The notes beneath the pieces are model-generated. The model saw only the letters and a program-made list of their open reading frames with translations. It had not been told where the DNA came from and ran no database searches. This document shows, piece after piece, positions 7,907-16,537 of a stretch of DNA of 53,722 nucleotides. This DNA comes from Candidatus Tityobacter terrigena (GTDB lineage: Bacteria > Vulcanimicrobiota > Vulcanimicrobiia > Vulcanimicrobiales > Vulcanimicrobiaceae), in assembly GCA_003156715.1 (NCBI GenBank), contig PMHO01000011.1, positions 27,971 through 81,692 on the forward strand, in the 5' to 3' direction. Both the position numbers and the translations under genes were made by a program. Position 1 is the stretch's first letter. Each line of letters opens with the position of its first letter.

Positions 7907-8773
7907 TCACGAACGGCGAAAGAGTGCCCAGCATGTGTCGTCGCCGGGGTAAGGGATGGAGACGCCGTCCGGCAGCAGCGATACCAAGCGCGACAGCAAG
8001 CCGGCGGCGCGAGAATCGGCGGCTTTGAAACGCAGCAGCGATTTAGCGTGGCCCGCCAAGAGAACTTTGCGCGGGCGCCCGTGGGCTTGGAGCGAGAAGC
8101 CGTACTGAGCGCAGAGCCGCGTCAGACCGTGCAGCGAGAAGACGCGCAGCACGCTGGGCGGTGCGTACTCGTGCCAGCCTTCCCGTAGCAGACGTGCCGT
8201 TACGCTGGCGCGGTTGCCGAACTCGAAGAGCCAATAGCCCTCGGACGCGGTCGCGTTAGCGGCGCGCTCTAGGGCACGCCGCACGTCGAGCAAATGGTCG
8301 ACGAGCTGGATCATCGTCAAGCATTCGAACGGATTCGGGCTGATGTATTCCTCCAGCGTTCCCGTCTCGACGTCCAATCCGAGATCCTGGCGAGCCGTCC
8401 GCGCCATCGAAGCGCTCGGTTCGAGTCCCGCACCCCGGTGGCCGGCGTCGAGCAGGCCGGACAACACAAAGCCCGCAGCGCAACCGACGTCGAGCAGACG
8501 GAGCGGCCCGCAACGCCGGCGCAGGATCTTCCCATAGTCACGGCCATGCTTGCGAAGCAGCGCGGACTCGGCTGCATAGTCCGCGTATCCCGCGCCGCCG
8601 CCCGAGAAATACGCCTCGTCGAAGAGCGTTTCGGTCGTTTGCCGCTCTCGAACCGGCGGCGGAAGAAAGGCATAGTCGCAGGCGCGGCACTCGTAGTATT
8701 GGAAGCCGTGGACCTCGAACCAATGCGCAGTCGGCAGGGCGCAGATGTCGCAGGCATAGGCCTCGTGCGGCAC
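7907..8773 (-). CDS. Class I SAM-dependent methyltransferase with N-terminal four-cysteine motif
   Basis: The protein has 288 residues. The N-terminus carries a CxxC pair at residues 8/11 and another at 29/32, probably binding zinc. SAM motif I is LLDVGCAAGF at residues 93-102, followed by GLEPSASMARTAR and a MIQLVDHLLDVRRAL motif that resembles the post-II region of Methyltransf_23 enzymes. Proteins of this shape often methylate sugars or lipid-linked saccharides in cell-surface pathways, but nothing nearby identifies a substrate. The start is GTG at 8773, giving MPHEAYACDIC. It follows the membrane protein gene by six bases on the same strand and probably shares a transcript with it and the hydrolase upstream. 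Confidence 0.8.
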   Translation of the reverse strand: MPHEAYACDICALPTAHWFEVHGFQYYECRACDYAFLPPPVRERQTTETLFDEAYFSGGGAGYADYAAESALLRKHGRDYGKILRRRCGPLRLLDVGCAAGFVLSGLLDAGHRGAGLEPSASMARTARQDLGLDVETGTLEEYISPNPFECLTMIQLVDHLLDVRRALERAANATASEGYWLFEFGNRASVTARLLREGWHEYAPPSVLRVFSLHGLTRLCAQYGFSLQAHGRPRKVLLAGHAKSLLRFKAADSRAAGLLSRLVSLLPDGVSIPYPGDDTCWALFRRS

Positions 8774-8779
8774 CTTCGC

Positions 8780-9301
8780 CTAGCGACCACGAAAACTGCG
8801 CGCTTCGGCCAGGATACGAAGACGCACCGTCGTGAAGGCGACGACGAGCATCATCAAAAGCGCGGCATTGAGGACTAAGTTCATGCCGATTCCGGCACTG
8901 AGTACGAAGGCTCGGGCGACCAGGCGCAGGGCCAGGGCTGCAATCCAAATTGCGACCGTCACATAGGATCCGCGGATGAAGACGGTCCCCGGCTGGTCGC
9001 CCGGGCGCACGGTCGTGAAGCGGGACACGGCGAGCCCGATGACGGCGCCCACGATCGCGGCAGGCAGTGCCGCGACCGCCAGCAACGGCGTTAGCCCGGC
9101 ATTGACCTGCAGCAGAAGATAGACCAGGTACAGCACGATCACGGTCAGGAGCGCCGGAATCAGGAAGATGCGGCTGAGCGCTATCCTCCGCTCGCGCAAT
9201 TCACGTATCAGGAAGCGCGCGACGACGATCACAACGATCGCCAGCGTGATGAAAACCGTCGAGGAGCCAAGTCCGCCCGATGAGCCGAGTCCGGTCGCCA
9301 T
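8780..9301 (-). CDS. Predicted membrane protein, five hydrophobic segments
   Basis: A 173-residue protein with hydrophobic stretches near residues 15-32, 43-65, 72-92, 112-130 and 138-160, separated by basic loops such as RELRERRIALSR. The order of segments and the RELRERRI loop recall small CcdC/DUF1453-like membrane proteins, but the match is weak and I do not assign a function. The ATG start is four bases after the stop of the alpha/beta hydrolase gene on the same strand, and its stop is six bases before the methyltransferase start, so the three genes form a small operon. Confidence 0.7.
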   Translation of the reverse strand: MATGLGSSGGLGSSTVFITLAIVVIVVARFLIRELRERRIALSRIFLIPALLTVIVLYLVYLLLQVNAGLTPLLAVAALPAAIVGAVIGLAVSRFTTVRPGDQPGTVFIRGSYVTVAIWIAALALRLVARAFVLSAGIGMNLVLNAALLMMLVVAFTTVRLRILAEARSFRGR

Positions 9302-9305
9302 CGCT

Positions 9306-10094
9306 TTACCTCACAAGGTCCTCGACAAAGGCGCCGATGAGCCGCGCCAAATGTGCGGGTTGCTCGATCGCAAGGTAGTGTCCGCATTCCGCGACGACCT
9401 CCATGCGGCTGCCGGGAATGACGTCGGCGACGCGCTCGCGCACAAAATCGGGCGTGCCCGGATTGTCTTCGGCCGGCGCGATCACGAGCACGGGCGTTGC
9501 GAGCGTCGCAGCTTCGCCGGCGAAGTCGAGCGCGGTCCACGAATCGAACGATTCGAGTGCGACCTCTTCGGAGAGCGTCGCCGCCGCCTCGCGCATACGG
9601 TTGGCAATATCGACGGACGGTTCGCGATACGTTAAGCGCTTCAGCCACGCGGACGTGTTGGCCGGATTGCCCGCCGTGCTGCGGAGGAAAGCTGCCAGAC
9701 GAGGTTCGTAGGCGACCGGCCCGGGCGGGATCGGCGCTACGAGCACCAGCCCCTGCACCGCCTCAGGATGGTCGATGGCGAAGCGGAGTGCAACCTTCGC
9801 GCCCATCGAGTGACCGACGACGACCGCGGGATCGAGATCGATCGCGGCGACGAGGTCGAACAGATCATTGGCGAAGGACTCGATGCGATACGGGCCGGGT
9901 GCCGACCGGGACGCGCCCGAGCCACGCAAATCGACGCCGACGACGCGATAGCGCTCGCCGAGCGCGTCGATCAAGGGCCCCCAGTGGGTTCCGTCGGTCT
10001 GCCAACCGTGAACGAGCAGCAGCGGCGTCCCTCCCCTCGGGCCGCGCTCGGTGAAGCTGAGATGCGCGCCGTCGGAGGCGCGGAAGGACAGCAT
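9306..10094 (-). CDS. Alpha/beta hydrolase
   Basis: The protein has 262 residues with a complete hydrolase fold pattern: the oxyanion-hole HGW at 29-31, nucleophile Ser96 in VVGHSMGAKVAL, Asp210 in APAEDNPG and His239 in AECGHYLAIEQP. The sequence around DLRGSGASRS is typical of the group that includes haloalkane dehalogenase-like and carbon-carbon hydrolases, which have broad substrate ranges. No signal peptide is present, so it is cytoplasmic. It heads a three-gene - strand operon with a membrane protein and a methyltransferase. The substrate cannot be read from the sequence. Confidence 0.88.
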   Translation of the reverse strand: MLSFRASDGAHLSFTERGPRGGTPLLLVHGWQTDGTHWGPLIDALGERYRVVGVDLRGSGASRSAPGPYRIESFANDLFDLVAAIDLDPAVVVGHSMGAKVALRFAIDHPEAVQGLVLVAPIPPGPVAYEPRLAAFLRSTAGNPANTSAWLKRLTYREPSVDIANRMREAAATLSEEVALESFDSWTALDFAGEAATLATPVLVIAPAEDNPGTPDFVRERVADVIPGSRMEVVAECGHYLAIEQPAHLARLIGAFVEDLVR

Positions 10095-10139
10095 GCCGAC
10101 GGCTACGCTCTGCGCGCGGCGTTCCCTTGAGCCAGCGAA

Positions 10140-11522
10140 TTACTGCAATGGTGTCCCGTCCGGGACGACCGCGAATCCGATGAACGCCGCCTGCGGCGGA
10201 ATCCCCGCGCCTGAATCGGCTGCCCATGCGACGTCGCAGGTCGGATAGGTGTCGCCCGAGGTGCTGCCCATCGGCTTGCGCGCGCTTAGCGTGTAGGTTG
10301 CGACCGCGCTGTCCTGCACTTGATTTGGCGCCGGGCTCAAGCTGACGTATCCGTCGCACGGACTTGCTGGATTCTCGCTCATGACGATCGACGTGCCGGG
10401 TGTCGCCGTGACCGCGATGGTCGCGCTCTGACCGGGGAACAGCACGTAGGCGCCGGTGAGTTGGTAGCCGTTTCCTAAGACGATCGTTCGATATCCCGCC
10501 CCGCCGGATGGGTCGGTTTCCATGCTCGTGGCGTCGCTTTGCGGCGAGGTGATCGGAGGATCGTGCGAATCACCGCTAGGGTACGGCAACATCCACCATT
10601 CGTGCACGTTGCCGAGGCCTTGACTTGGCGGGGAGACGCATTTGCCTTGGGGCACCGGCTTGGTCGCGAAGCCGGCCCACGTTTCGCCGGCATCGGTGCT
10701 GAAGTAGTAGACGCTCCAAGCGACGTCGATCTGCCGCGGCACCCATCCCCCGTGCGGGCTTTGATACATCTCGCCCCAGCAGTAGAATTCCGAATAGCCG
10801 GCGCCGCTGAAGACCGAACAATTTGGTCCGCACGATGCGGACGGGCTGGGTGTGGCTCCGGGCGTCGGCAAACTGGGCGGCGGCGTGACGTATGCGACCA
10901 CCGCCGACGCCTCAAATGGTTTCGAGCCTGGTAGCAAGTCGATGGTGCGGCCCGCGATGTCGGCGTCGATCGTCACCCGCATCAAGCGGTTCCCGCCGAT
11001 GACGCGGCGCTCCGGGTCGTCGGCCGTACCCAGCAAACGATAGAGCCGGTCGGCACCCCGATAAGCCGGGGCGACCGCGAGGTCGAGCGAGGAAACGAGC
11101 ACCGGACGCACCTCGAAGGCCGTCACCGCAAACGGTGCGCCGGTCGCCTTGCAAGCTCCCTCCGGCGCGGCGTAGGTGCAGCGCTGGAGGTTCCCGTTGC
11201 CGAACTCGTAGCCCCAAAAGCGCGGGTGGCGTTGCGGGTCAAAGGCCATGAAGCGCATGCCGGAGCATCCGCCGTCGCCGCACGACGAAACGGTATAGAT
11301 GGCTGCCGCCGTTTCCGCTTCGTCGATCCAGCGATCGACTAAGCCGTCGAGTTGCGCGCGCGCGGTTCGATCGGCGATCTGCCCCGTGAACAGCCGTGCC
11401 GAAAGATGAAGCGCCATGGCGACGATTCCGAAGCAAGTCCCGGCGAGCGCGATCGCGATGAGCGCTTCCAGCGTGGAAAAACCGCGGCTTTGCCGCCCGC
11501 GCCCGGCACGCTGCTTACCCAT
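10140..11522 (-). CDS. Large prepilin-type protein (type II secretion or type IV pilus pseudopilin-like)
   Basis: The start I favour, ATG at 11522, gives a short basic leader ending RQSRG then FSTLEALIAIALAG, a class III prepilin cleavage site with Glu at +5 and a 20-residue hydrophobic helix. The frame is open to 11564, but the extra 14 residues would lengthen the leader without purpose. At 460 residues the protein is far longer than most minor pilins. The middle has a proline/serine linker (PPPSLPTPGATPSPSAS) and cysteines in SCGPNCSVF and SPCDGY, so an extracellular adhesin-like C-terminal domain is plausible. No assembly ATPase, peptidase or other pilin gene is nearby, so it must rely on machinery elsewhere. 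Confidence 0.75.
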   Translation of the reverse strand: MGKQRAGRGRQSRGFSTLEALIAIALAGTCFGIVAMALHLSARLFTGQIADRTARAQLDGLVDRWIDEAETAAAIYTVSSCGDGGCSGMRFMAFDPQRHPRFWGYEFGNGNLQRCTYAAPEGACKATGAPFAVTAFEVRPVLVSSLDLAVAPAYRGADRLYRLLGTADDPERRVIGGNRLMRVTIDADIAGRTIDLLPGSKPFEASAVVAYVTPPPSLPTPGATPSPSASCGPNCSVFSGAGYSEFYCWGEMYQSPHGGWVPRQIDVAWSVYYFSTDAGETWAGFATKPVPQGKCVSPPSQGLGNVHEWWMLPYPSGDSHDPPITSPQSDATSMETDPSGGAGYRTIVLGNGYQLTGAYVLFPGQSATIAVTATPGTSIVMSENPASPCDGYVSLSPAPNQVQDSAVATYTLSARKPMGSTSGDTYPTCDVAWAADSGAGIPPQAAFIGFAVVPDGTPLQ

Positions 11523-11581
11523 TCTGCCAAAGTGAGTGCCCGCGAGTTCACGTTTGCGGACCACGGGACGCGCGCCGGGGC

Positions 11582-12514
11582 TTGGGGAACTGCAGTTCTG
11601 CCAAACTCTTGGCCCGAGGTATTGAGACGATTCGCATCTCCCGCCGCTTCGCTTCCGACAACGACGTCACGCTTTTCCCAGGCGACGCGCAAACCTTGCT
11701 CGACGCGATGCCCGAGCGAAGCGTGCAGCTCGTGGTGACGTCGCCGCCGTATAACATCGGAAAAGCGTACGAACGAAAAAAGAAGACAAGCGTCGACGAG
11801 TACGTGACGCAGCAGCGCGCCACCATCATGCGCTGCGCCGCGCTTTTGAAGCCGGGCGGCAGCATCTGCTGGCAGATCGGCAACCACGTGTCGGACAACG
11901 AAGTTTACCCGATCGACATCATGCTGTACCCGGTCTTTCGAGAACTGGGCCTGGTGCTGCGCAATCGGATCGTGTGGCATTTCGAACACGGTCTGCACTG
12001 CGCTCGCCGCTTTTCCGGGCGATACGAAACGATCTTGTGGTTCACGTGGCCTGGGCGCGCCTACGCCTTCGACGTCGACCCCATTCGGGTCGCGCAGAAG
12101 TATCCAGGCAAGAAGTATTTTAAAGGTCCCAAGGCCGGGCAATATTCGGCGAATCCGCTCGGAAAAAACCCGGGCGACGTGTGGATCATCCCTAACGTCA
12201 AGCATAACCACGTCGAGAAAACCGCCCATCCGTGTCAGTTTCCGGTCGAGTTGATCGAGCGGCTGATTCTCGCGCTCACCAAAAAGAACGATTTGGTGCT
12301 CGATCCGTTCGCCGGGGCCGGCACGGCGGCGGTGGCAGCCGTGTTACACGGCCGGCGCGCAGCGGGCGCCGAGGTCGTGCCCGAATACGTGCGGATCGCA
12401 CGAAGGCGGCTGATCGCCGCGGCCAACGGCACGCTGCGCACGCGGCCTCGGGAGCGCCCCGTTTACGCGCCGTCAGGTTCCATTGCGGTGCCGCCGTGGG
12501 ATACCGTGCGGTGA
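11582..12514 (+). CDS. Orphan site-specific DNA methyltransferase (N4-cytosine or N6-adenine type)
   Basis: The protein is up to 310 residues. The catalytic motif IV is TSPPYNIG near residue 53, and the SAM-binding motif DPFAGAGT comes late, near residue 238, so this is a beta-class amino-methyltransferase in which the catalytic motif precedes the SAM site. SPPY is most common in N4-cytosine enzymes, but adenine enzymes with the same motif exist. No restriction endonuclease or specificity gene is adjacent, so it looks like a solitary methylase. The TTG at 11582 gives MGNCSSAKLL; a later TTG at 11609 is possible and the start is not certain. Its 3' end overlaps the end of recQ on the opposite strand by 52 bases. 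Confidence 0.85.
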   Translation: MGNCSSAKLLARGIETIRISRRFASDNDVTLFPGDAQTLLDAMPERSVQLVVTSPPYNIGKAYERKKKTSVDEYVTQQRATIMRCAALLKPGGSICWQIGNHVSDNEVYPIDIMLYPVFRELGLVLRNRIVWHFEHGLHCARRFSGRYETILWFTWPGRAYAFDVDPIRVAQKYPGKKYFKGPKAGQYSANPLGKNPGDVWIIPNVKHNHVEKTAHPCQFPVELIERLILALTKKNDLVLDPFAGAGTAAVAAVLHGRRAAGAEVVPEYVRIARRRLIAAANGTLRTRPRERPVYAPSGSIAVPPWDTVR

Positions 12515-14334
12515 TCGTCCGCGACGATCGCGGCCAAGAATGCCGCCCCGAAATCGGCCAGCTTCTTGTCGCCGACGCCGCTGACCGAGCGCAATCCGCC
12601 GAGCGTCGTCGGGCGCTGGCGCGCCATCGCCCGTAGCGTCGCATCGGAGAAGATGACGTAGGCCGGAACGTCGCGCTCGTCGGCGAGCCGGCGCCGCACC
12701 ACGCGCAAGGCCTCGAACAGTGCGTCCTCCAATCCGTCGGGGCGAGCGCTCGTTTGCGACGGCGCCGCTCCTGCACGGCGTGTCTTGGTAGGCGCGACGG
12801 TTTGCGGGAGGGTGATGTCGCGCCGGCCGAAGAGCACCGCTCGTCCCGCGTTGCTTAGCTCGAGAGCGCCGCGCGCACCCGCCGTGCGCAGCAGCAGGCC
12901 GAGCCGGACGAACTCGCGTCCCGCCGCGAGCCAAACGTCTCGCGACGTTCCCTTGCCGATGCCGAACGTGCTCAGCCGGTCATGATTCCATGTCCGCACC
13001 TTCTCGGTATCGCCGCCCAGCAGCACATCGACGATATGGTTGAGGCCGACGCCGAAACCGCTCGCTTGCCGCACGCGCACGACGCACGACAGGAATTGGC
13101 GCGCAAGCAAGGTGCCATCGAAGGTGGGGGGAGGCTCCAGACAGTTGTCGCAGTTGTCGCAGTCGACCTCGAGACGTTCGCCGAAGTACCCAAGCAGGGT
13201 GCGGCGCCGGCACCCCGAGCTCTCGGCGTAGTCGCACATCATGCGTAGCTGAGCGCGCGCGACGGCGCGCTCGTTTTCGTCCTCTTTCTCGTCGATGAAC
13301 GCGCGGAACTTGGCGGCGTCGCCGCCGCTGAAGAAGAGAAGGCACTCGGCGGGCAATCCGTCCCGTCCAGCCCGGCCCGTCTCCTGGTAGTACGCTTCGA
13401 GATTCTTGGGAAGATCGTAGTGCACCACGAAGCGCACGTTCGGCTTGTCGATGCCCATGCCGAAGGCGACGGTGGCACAGATGACGCGAACGTCGTCGCG
13501 CCGGAAGAGATCTTGAGCGCGAGCTCGCTCGCGCGGAGCGAGGCCGGCGTGGTACGGTCGGGCCGCGACGCCGGCAGCGTTCAGCTTGAGGGCCAGCGAT
13601 TCCACTTGCTTGCGACTGTGTGCGTAGACGATGCCGCTCTCGCTCGAACGGGCGCGGACGAACGCGACGAGTTGGTCGAGTGCGCGCGCCTTCGGGAGGA
13701 CCCGATAGGTCAGGTTTGGGCGGTTGAAGCTGGCCGCGTAGCAGCGCGGGTCGTGCAACGCGAGCTGCTGGATGATGTCGAGCCGAACGCGCTCGGTCGC
13801 CGTCGCGGTCAGGGCGAGGACGGGGACCTGCGGCATGCGCAGGCGCACCTCGGCCAAGCGGCGGTACTCAGGCCGGAAGTCGTGTCCCCATTCGCTGATG
13901 CAGTGCGCCTCGTCGATCGCGATCCGCTCGATCTGCCAGTTCGCCAAATTCTCGACGACGTTCGGCAGACAGAGCCGCTCGGGTGCGAGATAAAGCAAAC
14001 GGAATTCGCCGCGAGCGAGCCCCTGCATGCGTCGCGCGATCTCGTGCGCCTCCAAGCTCGAGTTCAAGAACGTCGCTGAGACCCCCACGACGCGCAAGCT
14101 GTCGACCTGGTCCTTCATAAGAGCGATGAGCGGCGAGACGACGACGGTCAGGCCGCGCGAGACGACGGCCGGAAGCTGGTAGCAAAGCGACTTGCCGGCA
14201 CCGGTAGGAAGGAGGGCGAAAACGTCGCGGCCGGCGAGCACGTCCCGCACGATTTCTTCCTGAAGCGGCCGGAAGGCCGGAAAACCGAAATAGTGCTCCA
14301 GCGCACTCCGCGGGTCCGCGTCAAACAAGCTCAC
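12463..14334 (-). CDS. recQ: ATP-dependent DNA helicase RecQ
   Basis: A 3'-5' helicase for recombination and fork repair, 623 residues. Seen in order: Walker A PTGAGKS at 43-49, DEAH at 141-144, the helicase C-terminal domain with GRAGRDG near 320, a zinc-binding subdomain with Cys367, Cys375 and the CDNCDNC cluster at 392-398, a winged-helix RQC region, and an HRDC domain near the end (LRSVSGVGDKKLADFGAAF). All parts of a full-length RecQ are present. The start is GTG at 14334, giving MSLFDADPRSALEHYFG, which matches the family. It is divergent from the Crp-type regulator gene, and its 3' end runs into the methyltransferase gene. Confidence 0.95.
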   Translation of the reverse strand: MSLFDADPRSALEHYFGFPAFRPLQEEIVRDVLAGRDVFALLPTGAGKSLCYQLPAVVSRGLTVVVSPLIALMKDQVDSLRVVGVSATFLNSSLEAHEIARRMQGLARGEFRLLYLAPERLCLPNVVENLANWQIERIAIDEAHCISEWGHDFRPEYRRLAEVRLRMPQVPVLALTATATERVRLDIIQQLALHDPRCYAASFNRPNLTYRVLPKARALDQLVAFVRARSSESGIVYAHSRKQVESLALKLNAAGVAARPYHAGLAPRERARAQDLFRRDDVRVICATVAFGMGIDKPNVRFVVHYDLPKNLEAYYQETGRAGRDGLPAECLLFFSGGDAAKFRAFIDEKEDENERAVARAQLRMMCDYAESSGCRRRTLLGYFGERLEVDCDNCDNCLEPPPTFDGTLLARQFLSCVVRVRQASGFGVGLNHIVDVLLGGDTEKVRTWNHDRLSTFGIGKGTSRDVWLAAGREFVRLGLLLRTAGARGALELSNAGRAVLFGRRDITLPQTVAPTKTRRAGAAPSQTSARPDGLEDALFEALRVVRRRLADERDVPAYVIFSDATLRAMARQRPTTLGGLRSVSGVGDKKLADFGAAFLAAIVADDHRTVSHGGTAMEPDGA

Positions 14335-14415
14335 GAACGCCTGCTGTTCGGCGCGCCCGGAGCCGGGACCGGCAAGAAGCTGTGGCGGCGCGCACGCCCT
14401 GCCGATACTAGAAGC

Positions 14416-15141
14416 ATGCTATCGCCGCGACCTAGGCCCGATTCCATGGCGCCTCTGCGCCACGAAACGCTGCGTACGGTACCGCTCTTTCGGGACTTCG
14501 ATGACGAAGAACTCGTCGAAGTCGCCCGGCTCGTCACCACGCGACGCTATGCAAAGCAACAAGTCATCTTTCGCGAAGGCGACCCGGGGCAGACCTTCTA
14601 CCTCATCCTGTCCGGCTCGGTCGCCGTGGTCCGGGTCGCCCCCGATGGGCGCGAGACGATTCTTTCAATCCTCAAAGAACGCGACTTCTTCGGTGAGATG
14701 AGCGTCTTTGAAACCTGCGTGCGGGCTGCCAGCGTGCGAACCATGACCGAAGTCGAAGTCGCGGTCATCGGGCGCGAGGACTTCTTGGCTCTGATCGATC
14801 GGAACCCGCGTATCGGACGGCTGCTCGTCATCTCTCTATCGGAGCGCTTGCGGCAAGCCAACAAGCTCATCGCCTCAACGACCTCGCAAGATATCCGCTC
14901 GCGCCTTTCCTCGTTGCTGCTCAACCTGATCTCGAGCTTCGGCGAGGCCGTGCCGAACGGCACGCGCATCACGCTGCGCCTGACCAACCAAGAAATGGCG
15001 AATATGATCGGCACGACACGCGAGACCGTCAACCGGACGCTCAACCGTTTTTGGGACGAGCGCCTGATCGACATGCGCACCTCGCACGTCGTGGTTACCG
15101 ACATCGATCGGCTCCGTTCCATGGTTCCCGAGCGCCTGTAG
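14416..15141 (+). CDS. Crp/Fnr-family transcriptional regulator
   Basis: The protein has 241 residues from the ATG at 14416 (an in-frame ATG at 14446 is an alternative). The first part is a cyclic-nucleotide-binding-like barrel (VPLFRDFDDEELVEVARLV, then FREGDPGQTFYLILSGSVAVV), and the C-terminus is a Crp-type helix-turn-helix, LTNQEMANMIGTTRETVNR. The cysteine set that binds an iron-sulfur cluster in Fnr is missing, so direct oxygen sensing by that route is unlikely. Effector unknown. A GATACT hexamer ends six bases before the ATG, so the message could be almost leaderless, but that is a weak hint. The gene is divergent from recQ and ends seven bases from the MATE gene, facing it. Confidence 0.9.
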   Translation: MLSPRPRPDSMAPLRHETLRTVPLFRDFDDEELVEVARLVTTRRYAKQQVIFREGDPGQTFYLILSGSVAVVRVAPDGRETILSILKERDFFGEMSVFETCVRAASVRTMTEVEVAVIGREDFLALIDRNPRIGRLLVISLSERLRQANKLIASTTSQDIRSRLSSLLLNLISSFGEAVPNGTRITLRLTNQEMANMIGTTRETVNRTLNRFWDERLIDMRTSHVVVTDIDRLRSMVPERL

Positions 15142-15148
15142 TCCAGGC

Positions 15149-16537
15149 TCAAACGAGGCGGCGCAACGGGCGGCGTTTCCAGAACAACTGGTAGTACGCG
15201 GTCTGAAAGATTAACCCGGCCACGAACGCCGCCGGGTAACCGTACCAGACGCCGTCGAGGCCGATGCGCCGCGAGAGCAGGTACGCGACCGGAACCTCGA
15301 CGCCCCAAATCGAGAGGACCGAAAGAAGGGTCGGCCAGACGACCGTGCCGCTCGAGAGCATGATCCCAGAAAGCACGCGCGCGTTGCCAAAAATCACATA
15401 GCTCCACAGGGTGATGTGCAGCAGTCTCTCGGCGATGTCGAGCGTCGGGACGTCGGTGACGAACAGGGCGATGAGCGGCCGGCTGAGCAGGTAGCACGTT
15501 CCGATCAGTACCCCTTCGATCGCGTAATTGAGCGAAACCGCCGAGCGCACGATGCGTGGCAAGCGCTCGAGGCGCTGCGCGCCGATGGCCTGTGCCCCGA
15601 AGATGGACGCCGCGATGCCGATCGAGACGGCCGGGAACTGCACGTAGCTGACGACTTGGTTGACCGCGCCGTACGCCGCCGTCGCGCGCGAACCGAAGTG
15701 ATTGACGAACGTGATCACCGCGATTTCGGATAGCGAGACCATCACCAGGTTGATGCCGGTTGGAACGCCGATGCGCACGATCGTACGTACGAGCGGAAGG
15801 CGAAGGCGCATGTTGGCCAGCATCTCGCGGTCGAAGGCGAGCGGGTTGCCCGAAGCCCGCAAATACACCAGCAGACCGATCAGCGCGGCCGCGCTGCCCG
15901 CGACGTTTCCTACCGCCGCCCCGTTGACGCCGAGGCGAGGTAATCCGAGCCATCCGAGAATGAGTGCCGGAGTCACCAGCATGATGAGCGCGGTGCTTGC
16001 AATCAGAGTGTAAAAGGGCGTGCGCGAGTCCCCGGTTCCGCGCAGAAACGTCGTGTAGATCAGATACACGAACAAGATCGGGATCGAGTAGAAGGTGATA
16101 CGCGAATAGCTTGCAGAGGTCGACAAGATGTCGCGTGGGGTGCCGACGGCCGCTAGCAACGGTTCGCAAAACCATCCGCCGAGCGTTCCGACGATAACGC
16201 CGAGAAGAAGGGTGAGCGCGATCGTCGTGCCGGCGATCTCCTTGACCTTGGCGTGATCGCGCGCGCCGTACGCTTGACCGATCAGCACGGTGCTCCCGCT
16301 GCCTATGCCGATCAAGAACGCTATCAAGAAGAAAACGATCGGAAAAATCGCCGACACCGCCGCCAATGCGTGGACCCCGATCAGCCGCCCGAGATAGATG
16401 CTGTTGGCCGTCGCGCCGAGCGACTGGAGGATGTTGCTCAGCATCAGCGGCACGAGAAAAATCAGCAGCGAGGTCCAAACCGGGCGCGTATCGGAGAGCG
16501 CAATGCTCTGGCGCGGGGCCGGCAGCCTTGCACTCAC
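15149..16537 (-). CDS. MATE-family efflux transporter
   Basis: A 462-residue membrane protein with about twelve hydrophobic segments, starting VWTSLLIFLVPLMLSNILQSLGATANSIYLGRLIG, which is the typical MATE opening. It exchanges cations for drugs or other organic molecules. A longer frame, open to 16999, is the shadow of the RqcH gene; the real start is the GTG at 16537, whose GTGA overlaps the TGA of rqcH by four bases. That overlap and the family-like N-terminus support the choice. Co-expression with a ribosome-rescue factor is odd and may simply reflect gene packing. Confidence 0.9.
   Translation of the reverse strand: MSARLPAPRQSIALSDTRPVWTSLLIFLVPLMLSNILQSLGATANSIYLGRLIGVHALAAVSAIFPIVFFLIAFLIGIGSGSTVLIGQAYGARDHAKVKEIAGTTIALTLLLGVIVGTLGGWFCEPLLAAVGTPRDILSTSASYSRITFYSIPILFVYLIYTTFLRGTGDSRTPFYTLIASTALIMLVTPALILGWLGLPRLGVNGAAVGNVAGSAAALIGLLVYLRASGNPLAFDREMLANMRLRLPLVRTIVRIGVPTGINLVMVSLSEIAVITFVNHFGSRATAAYGAVNQVVSYVQFPAVSIGIAASIFGAQAIGAQRLERLPRIVRSAVSLNYAIEGVLIGTCYLLSRPLIALFVTDVPTLDIAERLLHITLWSYVIFGNARVLSGIMLSSGTVVWPTLLSVLSIWGVEVPVAYLLSRRIGLDGVWYGYPAAFVAGLIFQTAYYQLFWKRRPLRRLV

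Noticed and set aside
8415..8435. GGTTCGAGTCCCGC, looking like the T-arm of a tRNA
   Set aside because: It lies inside the methyltransferase coding sequence on the other strand (encoding AGLEPSAS), and no acceptor, D-arm or anticodon arm can be built around it.
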